DNA of 64,000 bases from the NCBI GenBank assembly GCA_002224055.1, contig AZLU01000003.1:254824-318823 (forward strand), given 5' to 3'. The notes below the pieces were generated by a model. It saw only the letters and a list, made by a program, of their open reading frames with translations. It was not told where the DNA came from and did not search any database. A program made the position numbers and the translations under genes. This stretch comes from Pezizomycotina sp. ARF18 (Eukaryota > Ascomycota). The number at the start of each line of letters is the position of its first letter. The first letter of the stretch is position 1. Below, piece by piece: positions 1 to 11,282 of the stretch.

Positions 1-239
1 AAGTCCCATTTTAGTCATTCGTGCTTTGCGATACGCAACTTTGCAAAGGGGAATATCTGCAACGTGAGAAATTCCCCTATAAGGGAAAAAGCCCCCTCGG
101 CTTAGTCCGAGGTACGGGCTCGTCCGCGCGGGTAGATTCGACTTTAACGGTCGACGACAGCCGAAGTTCGGGGGGTAAGAGGGAAGGATGTTTCATGCAG
201 TTCAGATGAATGTCGGGTCAGCTCTAATTCGTAGTTACC
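1..239. other. leading segment, no gene recognised
   Basis: A moderately GC-rich stretch with a short hairpin (CCTCGG...CCGAGG near 96-113) and a 62-codon open frame on the plus strand that resembles nothing I know. It precedes the tandem repeat and may be a decayed edge of it. No RNA family motif was recognised. Confidence 0.4.
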
Positions 240-1000
240 TTGCAGCGACGAGTTGTTTATGTCTGTCCCGAGACGGGACACGTTGTTGCCATTTGAGACA
301 TTAAGGTACTACCGTCCCGTCATCTGCTGTAGGTATTCAATCAATATATTACTACTCTATATTGGTTTTAAGACGTTGCGGAACGGTTTTTTTTTTTTTT
401 TTTTGTGAAGCGGTACGTGTGGAGTAAGCGAGCGAGCGCTATATTAATATACATGTAAACGTCCTGCTTGCGTGTGAAAGTGGCCCCCATATTAGATAGG
501 TATTCTGAAGCGAATGATATATTTCTGCAATTATATATAAGAGTTTTTATTTGTTGCCCGGGACGGGTGGGGGAAACTACGTTTTTTTGCAACTTGAGAC
601 ATTAAGGGCACTACCGTCCCTCATCGTTACTAATGATGTGAAGAGATGGTTCTGGACGGTTTGTGGGAATATGGTACGTGTGTGAGTAAAACGAGCGAGC
701 TGTGTGGCGCCCTGCTTGTGGGAAGGTTTCCACGTTTGGTAAGGATTCCAGCGAATAGTATATTTTGCATTTAGATTTGAGAATTTTATCTGCTCGTCGA
801 GACGGGGACGCCGCTGTTCCCCCCCTCCCCGTCGTATTCTGCAGATATCGATATATTAATACGATGTGTAGAGATGGTTCTGACGGTCTGCGGCATTATA
901 GTACGTGTGTGAGTAACGAGCGAGCCGTATAACATCCTGCAAGCGCAAGGAAACAACGCATGTTAGTTTGGAGATTTCAAGCGAATGGTTCACATTTGCG
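240..1000 (+). repeat. diverged tandem repeat, about three ~230-260 bp units
   Basis: Three units run in the same direction. Each has, in order: a GAGACGGG-type GC block, an ACATTAAGG / CTACCGTCCC block (clear in units 1 and 2), a GGTTCTGGACGGT-like block, the best conserved block TACGTGTGTGAGTAA followed by CGAGCGAGC (near 413, 674 and 902), a CCTGC block, and AAGCGAATG-like sequence followed by AT-rich sequence. The spacing of the conserved block is about 261 and 228 bp. Units differ by many substitutions and small indels, and unit 1 carries a poly-T insertion, so the array is old. No coding capacity is evident. It could be a subtelomeric-type satellite or remnants of a duplicated regulatory stretch. 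Confidence 0.7.
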
Positions 1001-2951
1001 AAAATATGTTATATATCCCTCAATTGCTTTTCCTTGAACTACTTGGGCTAATTATCTAGTAGCTGCAAACTTCGTCAGGTCTCGAACGGTGCTTTCGTAG
1101 ATAAAGCATAGTTCAGTAGAAACTTACGAGCTGGGATTGCTTGCTTTCACATGTCTATGTACTTATGTACGAATGGTGGGTTGTATAATCATCCATCTTT
1201 TTTTTTTATGGATTATTTTTATATAATTTTATCCAGAGATATCATCAAGTCGGGCTTCGATTAATCACCTAGCCGAAACGGTCCTATGCGAGTCTATTAT
1301 CCAAGCGAGATATCTCTATGGCTGTTATCTCTGTGTGGACGACGGTATTTTCTCTCGCTCCTCTGGGAGTATCGATTGATATTATTGCCCTTCACTCTGG
1401 ACTAGATAAGCTATCACTTATACCTTCTCCATGAGGATTAGAAAAAAGTTGAATACATGAACTGCTGATATAGAGCTTTTGAGTGACGATACTGTTATCG
1501 ATGCAGTACTGAGATTAACAACAAACCTTGCAGGGTTAGACGTAGAATTTCTTTGGTCACGTAGTTACGTATTATATATAGGTGTAGAAGGCATACTGAA
1601 GTATCCCTACCAGAGAAATAAGGTCTCTTTGCTTGCTGTAGAGAGGCTGGGTACGAGACGATATATATATATCTATGCGCTGCTTTTTCACCGAGTAGGA
1701 GCCATTGAAGGCTTTCCACTCCCCAAGTTCTAAATCATAGTTACGTGAAATTCATCATGTCATCGTGCCTTTCCTGCGATGATAGCCAAGTTTGAACTGA
1801 CAACAGAGCAATCCGACAAAGAAAATCATCCTCTGCGCGCGTAACCTGTCGTACTCCAAGCGTGATACAAACCCGGGGCGTAAAAGAGGAGAAAATAAGT
1901 TTTCCCATTGGCGGGTTTCTATTTTATGCTTACGAGGGTGTTCAAGACGAACCGGGAGGTGTTTGATGATGTGTTTGATATTTCGGAGATACGTATAGTG
2001 TAAAGTATATTGGCATTCGAAGGGATAGGATGTTGTTGCTGGTTTTGCATCACGCCCACGGCTATAGAGATATACTTCGGTTATATCTTCGAGATGGAGG
2101 GAGTGCGAGTACAGAGTAGAAGCGCGGGAGGGAGGGGGGATGGGTATCTTTTGATATTTAGGAAAGTGAACGCGGATCGAGGCCGATGATCTGATAGGGA
2201 TGGATGTGATGGGGCAGAGCACTCTTCTCTCTCAAGGCAACCGGGTGTTCCAATTATTTTCAATAGGCCTATTTAGTTAATGAGATATATCTAAACATTT
2301 GAGTAATTTAGATGTTCTCGTCTCAAATCACTTTTTCTCACCGGGCTAACGAAGCATTTAAAATATCGCGGGCGGCCCCGGTATATAGAAATTAAATGGA
2401 CCCCGTGGAAAATGTACGCACATGAATATAATTTTAACCGTATAGCATACCCAAGATGCTCTGGAGCTGAGAAATATTCGACTTATTTTACTTGAGTTTC
2501 TAGGCGAAATGAATCAGATTTGCGAATATCGCTCAATTGTTACTCTTTGTTTTTTGCTTCATTATTGGATGCTGTAACAAGCTTGGTAGCCCCGTGACTA
2601 ATCTCGATCCAATCCTCCGAAGGGCGCCACGACGATTCTATTTGATGCAAAGTATGGTTAGAAAAAAATATATACACTGAGCTTTCTGGCTATCCGCTGG
2701 AGGGGGAACGAAACTGCGGCCGATGTTGCTTTTTCAACTTCTAATTGCATTATTCATAATTAAAATTATATCGCTATATGGGAAAGGAGTTCGCCCAAGT
2801 TTAGGCGAGTTCTTGACAAGGGGACCTGGGAGAGGTAACTATCGATATATCTAAAATAAGTGGCCTATATTCCATAATTCGGGTTAACTGAAAAGGGAAC
2901 TAGCTAGTGTTACGGTACACCAAAAGACAAGAAAGGGGGGGGGGGTTCAGT
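1001..2951. other. intergenic, no supported gene
   Basis: AT-rich, with scattered ATATAT tracts. The longest open frame is 155 codons on the minus strand (1755-2222). Its composition is mixed, no domain is recognised and nothing homologous is visible in the window, so I do not call it a gene. A G-run sits at 2935-2946, just downstream of the next gene. Confidence 0.4.
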
Positions 2952-3562
2952 TCAAGTCACCTTCTTCAATTGCAACTTAGCATTCTGCCGGTTGTATACG
3001 GCGTCCACCTTCCGCTGCTCCATCTTACCGATCCACTCGAGCAGCGCGCGCCGCCTGTATGAGTTCATACACTCCAAGTGCTCCGTCCTTAGCAATCCAG
3101 CCTTCCACAATCCTGACCCTTCGCCGCGGAACAGACAAGACCCTTTCAGGTTGCCTTTCTTGCGCTTCTTGGCGACGTCTTCTTTGTACAGCTCTAGTAA
3201 TTCTGCCTCCTTGGCACTCTTAGGCTGGTAGATCAAAGTGTCGTCCCAGCCGCCGTTTTTCTTGCCGGTGTGGTCTTCATTGTCGCTGTCGTCGGAGTCA
3301 GAGAGCATTATGTCGGCGGGGTTGGCTCGGAGGGAAGTTTTCTTGGATTTTGATTTCGGTTTGGAGTCCTTCTTGGCGGAGGCCTGCTGACGCCGGCGTT
3401 CGTTTTCGGCGGAGAGCTTGCTTAGGCCGCCATTTGATGACGGCTGTTGACGTTTTTTTAAGGTCGTTCTTTTACGGCTGCTGAATTTTTAGGTTTCAGT
3501 TCTTTGTGCAAGTGAGCGAAGAACCAGAGGGCTACGAGGAGGTAGGAGATCGCGGAGAGCAT
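2952..3562 (-). CDS. hypothetical small basic protein with N-terminal membrane anchor
   Basis: Function unknown. The protein starts at an ATG at 3562 with a short hydrophobic segment (about residues 3-17, rich in L, V, A, W and F), which could be a signal anchor. A Lys/Arg/Gln/Ser-rich linker follows, then an acidic patch DSDDSDNEDH, a conserved-looking stretch with GWDDTLIYQP, and a C-terminal half rich in E, K and R with YKEDVAKKRKKGNLKG, ending LQLKKVT. Total length is about 200 residues. The first ~33 codons and the remaining 170 lie in different frames; the switch falls at a T4 run (3470-3473 on plus), where one extra base would make the reading continuous. This looks like a real, possibly intact gene with a sequence error. 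The charge pattern suggests an ER or nuclear-envelope protein, but that is inference only. Confidence 0.6.
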
Positions 3563-4599
3563 TCTCTTTAACTTTCTAGTGGGAAAAGCAATGTTACAGT
3601 CGACTTCCTAGCTATAGACTCTGGACGGAAAAAATGGAAAACGAATTCGAAGTAAAAAACTTCGTGATATCCGTTTGGTCGAAAAAGAGGGTTACTAGTA
3701 TCTATATATACGTTGTGTTTAACAAAGGGCTTTGGTTCTCTGCCTTAAAGAGTTCGCTTTAGGCAAGGGGAATGATCAAAATGCACTTTGCATATAGCGC
3801 TAGTCTGGAAACGAAGCTAGGATTCATATTGTTTATTCGGACAGGGCGAACATATGAACATCATCCGCCAAGTAAAGAGATCTGGTTATTACATACGCCA
3901 TATATATGACAGATTTCGAGCACTGAGAAACTCAAGTTTGAAGGTTCACCGTTGGTTCTGTGAGATGCTGAATGCTCAGCAGTGGTTGACTTTTCTCTGT
4001 GTTTTTGGGGGAGCGTGAATTTACGCGAAACGGATCTCATTTTCCCGACTATATCTTCTTTTTTCTTTCTCTCTTCGTTTATCAATACCTGCGTAATGGT
4101 TCTTGCATGTTTGCCTTGAGTAATATACCCTAGAATTTCTAAGCCTGGCATTCATCTGACTAGGATTTTGAAGTCGCTTGAGATATGGCTAATAAATAAC
4201 GATCGAGCTACGTGAGTGCAGTTTACTCGTGCCGCAGCAATATTGATAAATTTGGCTACCTCAGTACCAGTTATCTCTTGGCTCATATACTAATATACCG
4301 CTAATTGATGCTAAAACTAAACGCGGAGCGTATATTTGGTATAACTCAATATGATTAATGACTAGCTCTAGCTAACTTTCAGATGTGTATATTCTGTCTC
4401 TATTAGCTTTAGAATGCTACTAATTACTTAAGTATGCTCACGGATCAATTCAAAATAAAGTATTATAAATCTCTTTGGTTCTCATACGTGATCGCTACCT
4501 AATCCTTGGAACTTTAGACCTGCTTCAGTCTTCACTCCCGGCGATTAACAAACATACTAGGATTGGTGCCGGCACCAGTCCACCGTGAGAGTATCCTCG
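3563..4599. other. intergenic, no supported gene
   Basis: Presumed promoter side of the minus-strand gene ending at 3562, then AT-rich sequence. A 96-codon minus-strand frame (3861-4151) has no recognisable domain. Confidence 0.4.
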
Positions 4600-5040
4600 A
4601 AGACACCCCTGGTTCTTATGATGGCTTTATCTTCCCAAGTTGTTTTATTAACAATAAGTCACTGTAGGAATCCTCCTCCGAATCGTAATTTCACGGCGTA
4701 TCTGCTAAACCCGGCCCATAAACCTCCTCCAAACGTTCCCAAATCTTTCGAGGGTCATTCATATCACATATAAAGGCACCTTTGTCGTCCAAGAAGCAAC
4801 CGAAGACATCATCTTCGATGTGGACGAGGATATAAAAGACTGCCAGGCTTTCTTGTTATCGTAATCATCCTTCTTCGTTTTGCTTACAATTTTGGGTGGA
4901 TTTCCTATGACGTCGTCCCAACGGATGTCTTTGAGGTCAAGGAGAGCTTGATGCAGTGGGCCCAATGGCCAGTTCTTTGCTCCCTCAGCGGTGAGATAAC
5001 AATGGTGATTGCAGCACGCTCCGCCAATGGTTCGATATTA
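4600..5040 (-). mobile_element. gag-like fossil (Ty1/copia type, UBN2-like), copy 1
   Basis: A remnant of a retrotransposon-gag-like module. Minus-strand readings show the family landmarks in order: a K-N-W segment, a region matching the middle of the module (LLDLKDIRWDDVIG), and a W-E-R-L-E-E-V-Y-G segment near the end, typical of UBN2-type gag. Only the gag module is seen; no protease, integrase or reverse transcriptase follows. It is broken by at least a couple of interruptions and looks old. It is one of eleven copies on this strand of the window. Confidence 0.65.
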
Positions 5041-5457
5041 GGGGAATGAGTCGGACGATTCGGACGGTTGAACAAGCTAAACTTAACTATATCGCGTGGT
5101 AGGTAGAGGTTAACATTAGCTGATTTTGTCTACAGGCCACGAGCGTCTGATAATATCATATTTGTCTGGCAATATCTACTCACATTTGGTATTTTATCGA
5201 TCGAGGAGGCAATGGTTTCCTAGAATCTGGTGAATCGTAGATATTAGAGATATCACAAATGATGGGAAGTCTCTGCATCTTTGGTTCTTCGACGAGTTAT
5301 AATAGTTCTCTCATATGCTCATATTGGCACTTCGAAACGTTAGAACATTTACAGCTTCATTGCGTATTTGCATTGTCAAGTTCTGAAAACTTTGTGTTAA
5401 ATAAGGTAAAGTGTTGCTATAAGAAGATTCTAGATGGTATATGTATTCTCAAAGGCT
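5041..5457. other. intergenic, no supported gene
   Basis: No domain-bearing frame. A 66-codon plus-strand frame (5259-5459) has no recognisable motif and abuts the next element. Confidence 0.4.
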
Positions 5458-5900
5458 AAAAGTCTCTTGACATTTCCATTTCCCCCACCAAAATACACGT
5501 AAACTTACCAAAATTTATCGCATCAATATTAAAAAATAAAAATAAAATTTTTTTATAAAATTTATGAATCATTTATTATAATATAGTCTTTATATATCTA
5601 AGTTTTAAAAAGATTTTATAAAATTTCAAAGCGCAGCTAAGTATTTAAAATTTATCAATAATTTTTTCATTAAAATATCTACGTTTATATATAAAATTAA
5701 AAAATTTTAAAGCACGATAAATTCAAAGCATCATCACTCTACGGATATCTTATAGATTTCTTTAAATTATAAATATATAAAGACTTCATTAGTCATAATA
5801 TAACATAAATTTATAAAAATATTTTATTAAGTGGTAATTGTATGATTATTGCTGAAAAATTGGTATTTTGCCGTATTATTGTAAGCGTGAAGAGACTTTT
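5458..5900. mobile_element. AT-rich MITE-like element with 11-bp terminal inverted repeats
   Basis: The ends are AAAAGTCTCTT (5458-5468) and its exact reverse complement AAGAGACTTTT (5890-5900). Just inside both ends there is further weak inverted similarity, with CCAAAATAC near 5492 on the left and a GGTATTTTG reading near 5862 on the right. The 443-bp interior is extremely AT-rich (long runs of A, T and TA), unlike the flanks, as expected of a short non-autonomous DNA transposon degraded by repeat-induced point mutation. No coding capacity. I could not fix a target-site duplication. The superfamily is not assigned. Confidence 0.55.
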
Positions 5901-6445
5901 GTCCCGAAATAGTACATCCTTTTATACCTCTAAATTAGATCTTCGTGCTTCGCATGACATGTTTTCCCGCATATTTACATGACCAGATAACAAGTGAGAA
6001 TTTTGAAGCAACGGCCTTTCTAGCATGCTTAAGAGCAGTACTAAATCGCACAGAATTTCGAATGCATCCTATTTGCCCACTCTAATATCTTTCGGGATTT
6101 TGAGTTTCATAGTGTTGCAGCTCAATTTTAAACGACGGTTTTGTTACAGGTCGTGCAGTGCCCCATTGTCACGATGTAACAGCTTTTTGTATTAAAAAGA
6201 TCTAGTAGGGCAATTTTCCCGTACGCCCGCATGTACTGGTGATAATATTGAAGCTCTAGCAAAAACATATTTTTACAAGTAGCTATTTGATATTATCAAG
6301 TGATTTTCTGAGTAGTGGTAACTGCGAGTTTGTTAATGCTCAATCCATACGAGGCGGGTGAACGCTTATCCTAGTCTCTTTCTCACCACTGTGTCTAGCT
6401 AATTAGTCCAAATCTTAGGTGTAGATACATTAGAAGGCCTAGTTC
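5901..6445. other. intergenic, no supported gene
   Basis: No recognisable coding or RNA feature; ordinary AT-rich spacer between the MITE-like element and the next gag-like fossil. Confidence 0.4.
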
Positions 6446-6990
6446 TCAGATCGCTAGGCGAGTAATTCGGAGGAGAGCCAAACTCTCGCGCCGGCCACAA
6501 GTCCTCTCAAGTCTTCGCCAAAGAACGCAGGGATCCTTCATGGCCACCGCGTAATCCTCGTCGGTCTCCCTCCCAAAGCAGCGAAAGAGACTATCGTCGA
6601 TGGAGCAAAGGATGATATAAACTGCACGATTCATCCTCCTCTCATTGTAAGGGTTGACAACTGTGCGGGCATTTTCGACGTATTCCCAGAGGTCTTCCGC
6701 CCTGAGGGCCCGGATCCTGGCAGACTGGCTTGCCAGTTTCAGGTCCCCTGAGGTCTGCGAGGGAGACAGGGGCTAGGATTAGGCTGTCTGGAACAGGGCC
6801 AAGTTGCTGTTGTGATGATGGTATGGGTATGGTTTGGTTGGAGTAGAAGCGTTCGTAGAAGTCTCCGAGGTTGTTCATTCGTGCTACCTTTTTATCTGTT
6901 GTTTTCTCGTCTCCTAGATTCTGAGGTTTGAGCTTGGGCTTTGACCACGGATTAAATTGAACGGTGGACGGGTGAGGGCTTAGATCCAAA
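6446..6990 (-). mobile_element. gag-like fossil (Ty1/copia type), copy 2
   Basis: The N-terminal part is an S/P/Q-rich leader (read from 6989 leftwards). It is followed by the L-x-D-L-R-G core start, a D-L-W-E-Y-V segment and the family signature ILCSIDDSLF near 6600, then an L-W-R-R-L-E segment. This is the longest preserved leader among the 4.6-13.5 kb copies. It is broken, with about two or three interruptions. No pol and no LTRs were seen. It lies in the same orientation as all other copies. Confidence 0.65.
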
Positions 6991-7421
6991 GGATCTCATT
7001 TCCGGTCGATATATATAGCTCTCAGTGACTTGAACAAAATTACATATTGGTTGAGGACGGGCAAATGTTACTACGGCGTATCGCAAGCTCAATATATTCA
7101 TTTCTAGCGTTCGTTCAAACAACGGATTAACAGCCACACAAAAAGCCCTGAAAGGTGCTCTGACTGAGGGTTTTTCATTCTTGTTGTTTCGCGACTTTTT
7201 TGGTCTCAAATTAGAGAGTGCTAAACAAGTTCTTCAGTTTCATTAAATTATTCGAGGATCAGAACAAATCTAGAATTGAACATAAGAGAATAACGATTGA
7301 TCACCTTAGTGTATATACGCCACGAATCGTGGGAATTATATCGCTTAGGATTTTCGAGGGCACCTAAAGAAATAAGAATTATAACATTTCTATTGTTTGA
7401 TTTTAGTTTAAGGACCTTGTA
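6991..7421. other. spacer before the Tc1/mariner element
   Basis: Minus-strand open frames of 85 and 92 codons here have no recognisable domain; the second runs into the transposon end. The TA at 7420-7421 is the left target-site copy of the element that follows. Confidence 0.4.
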
Positions 7422-8914
7422 CAGTCCCGTTGTAATGCAATTGGGAGAAACTTCAACATAACACAACGACATTAAAAAATAATTCAATTTATTAAAAAAA
7501 AATACATCAAAGTATCGATAAATCAATAATTACATAAACATATAATGTGACAAAGCTAATATTTGGTAGGAAAACCATTATTACCGATAATAGCGCGTAC
7601 CCGTTTTGATATTAACTGGACCAACGGATTTACTCGCCGCTTAAGCTGACGCTAAAAAAGCTTAATTTGAGCTATTAATTTGTTTAGTAGTCGCCCTGCG
7701 TGTGGTAGCTCAGCTATACGTCGCTTTAAGATACCTTAGACATTTTTAACAAAGTTCAAATCGGAGAGAATAGGTAGGGTAGTAAAGAAAGATAACCTCG
7801 AGGGTCTCTTTAGCGGCTCAGTTAGCCTTTACCATATAAATCTTCGAACCATCTTTAACAATTATTAACTCTTTATCGTCTATAAAGCCTAATCTTTTAA
7901 GCCTATCTATAAACCTCTTTAGCGCGCCTTCTAAAACTAGCTCGCGGTAAATTTTTACGTTAATGTAACCCTCAGGGAGTATAATTAGCTCCCGACTTAA
8001 ACCTTTGCTTAATTGTACCCTAAACCATGACAAAAAACCTGCCGCTATAAAAATCCGGGATAACGCACTCTGAGTTATCGGCTTGGTCGTTATATATCCA
8101 AATAAATAGCTTTTTTAAATAATTATTTGGAAAAAAACGTGCTTCATCAGTGCAAACCATAAAATTAAAGTTATAAAGGTGTCATTTTTTAAGCTCATGA
8201 TAGTAATCTAGGCGCTTAATGCGGTAAGATACTTTAATAAATTTTTATAGCATACACGTTGCTGATGCAGCCCTCGCGGTAAAGTTCCCGCCAATTATAG
8301 TCTCGGAGGCGTACGGTTAGCCGGGGTAGCGTTATCAAGCTTAGTTAACTCTTTAAGGGTCACGAAACGGTTGTTTAAGACTAGATTTTTAAAATAAGGC
8401 GCGATCGAGAGTCAAATAGACGATCTAAGCCTTGACGGCTAGCATACGGACGCTAGGTTAGCATTTGCAAAAGGCGGTAAACGGTGCTAGGCGGCTTATC
8501 CGTCAAAATAGAAATTTAAGTTACAGGGATACATACTAGCGTTGCAAAGGAGCTTGGTTAAGTAACGCTAGGGCGTCCTATAGATCTGATAAAGGCGTTC
8601 TCGACTTATAGCGACTAATGAAAACGAGATAAGAGCAGACATTAAGCCTTATAAGCTTAAAATTAAGGCAAGCCATATCAACACTCAAAAAGTAAATTTT
8701 TTTTTAAAAAATTCGTGATCTAAAAAATGGATTTTATAGGTCAATTTTAAAATTAAATCCACCACAATTAAGCCGGATCACAACTTTTTTTTATTATAAT
8801 TTAATTTATTGGATTGAGATCTGTCATTTGCAATTTTTTTTTCAGAATTTTTGGGGTTCTGGCTATCCCCAGCGTCGTGTTGAAGTTTCTCCCAATTGCA
8901 TTGCAACGGGACTG
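7422..8914 (-). mobile_element. Tc1/mariner-superfamily DNA transposon, degraded, ends intact
   Basis: Terminal inverted repeats of 36 bp lie at 7422-7457 and 8879-8914. They start CAGTCCCGTTG, differ from each other at one C/T position, and are flanked by TA dinucleotides (7420-7421 and 8915-8916), the classic TA target duplication of this superfamily. Total length is 1,493 bp, usual for a Tc1-like element. The transposase lies on the minus strand and is badly decayed. The interior is AT-rich, and the single TIR difference is a C-to-T type change, consistent with repeat-induced point mutation. The ends are well enough preserved to be recognised, but the element cannot encode its own enzyme. 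Confidence 0.9.
7818..8160 (-). pseudogene. decayed Tc1/mariner transposase core
   Basis: The plain DNA transposon's enzyme would cut and rejoin DNA using a DDE/D triad. Around 8140-8155 a minus-strand reading gives VCTDEARFF, matching the first catalytic Asp region (usual form F-x-D-E). Further on is V-M-V followed by a stop and G, where the family has V-M-V-W-G, so a Trp codon appears to have become TAG. Then comes ELIILPEGYINVKIYRELVL, which fits the conserved G-x-(I/V)-N-x-x-x-Y segment, and finally KDGSKIYMVKAN, which fits the second Asp block (usually Q-D-N/G-A-P-x-H). The two Asp positions are about 100 codons apart, as expected. The helix-turn-helix N-terminus should lie between 8160 and 8700 but only scattered traces remain. 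Several frame changes and stops occur. Confidence 0.75.
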
Positions 8915-9062
8915 TACCAAGTGTTTGGCAATAGTGGGTTGAAGCTTGAATCTTTGAAATTTTTTGCCGAAGTCACCTCGCCAGAGTTTCGGTTATTACC
9001 TTCCATAAGCCCCCAATAAACCCACCATCATGGATATTGAAACAATTCTCGTCGTTCATCCA

Positions 9063-9450
9063 CTAATATAAATAGTCTAGAAGATAAGATTTCTCGCGCT
9101 CACAGCTCTTCATCCTGCTCCTGCGCATATTGCGGAAAGTTTCCTCCAAGCGGTTCCAAATAGCCCACGGGTTCTCTTTGTTGATGGGTGACCACATGTT
9201 GCCGCGCCAATCGAAACAGTGGAAATTGAGTCCTCGATGGAACAAAGGATGAGGCAGGCTGCGTGAGCCTCGTCGGGTTTGGGATCGGTATTGCCGGTCC
9301 AATCGCTCTCGACAAACTTCCAGAGCTCTTCCGCGACGAGGAGGAGCTTCATGCGGACCGACCACTGCTTCCAGTTCTCGGGGCCCTTCAAGGGTGGAAC
9401 GCGGATCTTGATTTTGGAGCCGGAGGAGCTGGGTGAGACCTCCGTGCATC
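9063..9450 (-). mobile_element. gag-like fossil (Ty1/copia type), copy 3
   Basis: One of the best preserved modules. Minus-strand reading from about 9391 gives KGPENWKQWSVRMKLLL, then E-E-L-W-K-F-V and ILCSIEDSI, the full set of N-terminal UBN2/gag landmarks. The C-terminal part lies in overlapping frames to 9063. It is broken (about two interruptions). There are no pol domains on either side and no long direct repeats that I can see. The upstream side on the minus strand (9450-9614) is a short hydrophobic-coding frame of unclear meaning. Confidence 0.75.
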
Positions 9451-10295
9451 TTCGGCGTTTGCGTTTGTTTTGGGTGTTTGTCTATTCTTTGTTCTTAGCA
9501 CTAGCGTCTTTATGCCTGGGAATGACAACAACCTACCTCGCGTGGATATTATTTGCCTTTAAGGCTCAGAGGCTCCCGAAGAGAGATAGAGGAATGTTCT
9601 TGAGGTTGGTATAAATGAAGCTAACTGGTTATCCTAATTTAATAGTATATTGTCAATGTTTGCTGACCAGTCTAGTTTTATCCGGACGATGCCAATGTTG
9701 GTATACATACTGTACTGCTTATTGATCTTTGTAACGTTGGAAGTTTAAAAAGGAAGAGATTTGAACGACAGATTGATTTGAGAAGTTAATAATAAATTGG
9801 TATTGGCTTTTGATGCTTTTTATCCTTTTATTTTTATTATTTTTTCGTCTTTCTTAATTTGCCGTGGATTCAATATTGTCTTCAGAGGTATCTCGTCGCG
9901 TTAACGATAAACGCGTCTTGATCAATTGAGTTGCCAGATTAGAGAAATTAAAAGAAAGGTTGCCCTTTACTATACTTGGACGACTTTCACTTGCTTAGGA
10001 ATGGACGAAAAGGAAAAACCGACTAGACCTCTTAAGCAACGGAATAGGCGATAGCGTTGTCGTTATGGTTTCTAATACACGCACAGCTATCATGAAGAGA
10101 ATATATATGCAGAAATGATTTGATTAGTTCTAGAAACGTGAAAATGGTGTGCCCCGACTAGGTTTTAGTTATCTCCCAATTAAGAACTTGCGGAAATGGT
10201 TAGAAACCATCCTGGAAACATTGGAAATAACCGCTATCTGCTATAATCCTCCTACCAAAGCCTTTTCTGAACAGAATGTTCTTCGTAAGAGGCAT
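9451..10295. other. intergenic, no supported gene
   Basis: T-rich stretch near 9810-9850 and otherwise unremarkable AT-rich sequence. No domain-bearing frame. Confidence 0.4.
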
Positions 10296-10620
10296 TTAAT
10301 AAAGCATTGATACGGAACGTTCTCTATCACGTCTTATCTCTCTAACATGGTTGATGGCGCACAATGCTTCTGCAAGAGCTGCCAGATAGCTTGCGGATCC
10401 TCCATATCGCAGGCCGGACCCCACGCTGGTAGGGAGAGAATAGAGAGAAAGTGTGTCATCAATGGTGGAAAGAATCAAAAGGTAGCTCGTGCTTTTGCGG
10501 TGTCTGGCAAACTCGTGTGTTCCGAGCCCGCAACAAAATCCCAGAAGCTTTCTGACTTGAGGAGAGCTTTCATTCTGCACGACCAAAGGAACCAGTTGTG
10601 ACTACCCATTAAAGGTGGCA
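10296..10620 (-). mobile_element. gag-like fossil (Ty1/copia type), copy 4
   Basis: Landmarks on the minus strand: PPLMGSHNWFLWS, then R-M-K-A-L-L, a F-W-D-F-V segment and FLILSTIDDTLSLYS. The order and spacing match copy 3. It is broken, with roughly one or two interruptions. Gag module only. Confidence 0.7.
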
Positions 10621-11251
10621 TAGTGATCGGCTGCGCGCTTGAGACAGTTGACATCCTGGATAAACCCTAGTCGTGCGCCTTTTTCTTGATTGCGAAGTTT
10701 GTGTGATTGAATGGTGACAAGAAAGCTCTGTATAGTTGAGTGAACGAAATGGCTTGTTAGGATCTTAATTACCGAGCTATATATGCGGAGGCTTTATTAT
10801 AACCTCCCTTGATGGGAATTGGAACTAGAGATGGAAGAGTTCGAAGATTTGTAGTATTGAATCCACCGTTGCGAAGTGAAAGGTGCTTTTGGCAGTTGGT
10901 TCGCTTGAGAGCTTCAAGCGTCCCTCTCTTTTGTTGTTAGTACCTTTTATGATCCTCATTATTGTTTCGCAAAGAGATGGCTTGATATAAGTTTGCTTAC
11001 TTTCTGAATTCTGAAGCTTGACGTGTTGGTTGATGAGAGAACACAGTTCTGCGCCAAAAGAATGCCCTACGTTTGCCTTATCCTTTTTTGGGGTATTATA
11101 TTATAGACTTCTGCTGCTGTGTGCATAGGCACTAGCATTACTATAGTATATGCATGCCGGTGGTCCCCCAAAGCGGGGTTCTCCACCAGATAGATCCCTT
11201 ATACACCTGTGGCTAGCACCTACATTTCTGACATCAACAGCCTTGAGTTTT

Positions 11252-11282
<31 letters not shown>

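Noticed and set aside
1755-2222. 155-codon open frame, minus strand
   Set aside because: No domain, no paralog and no splice context; plausible as chance in a long spacer.
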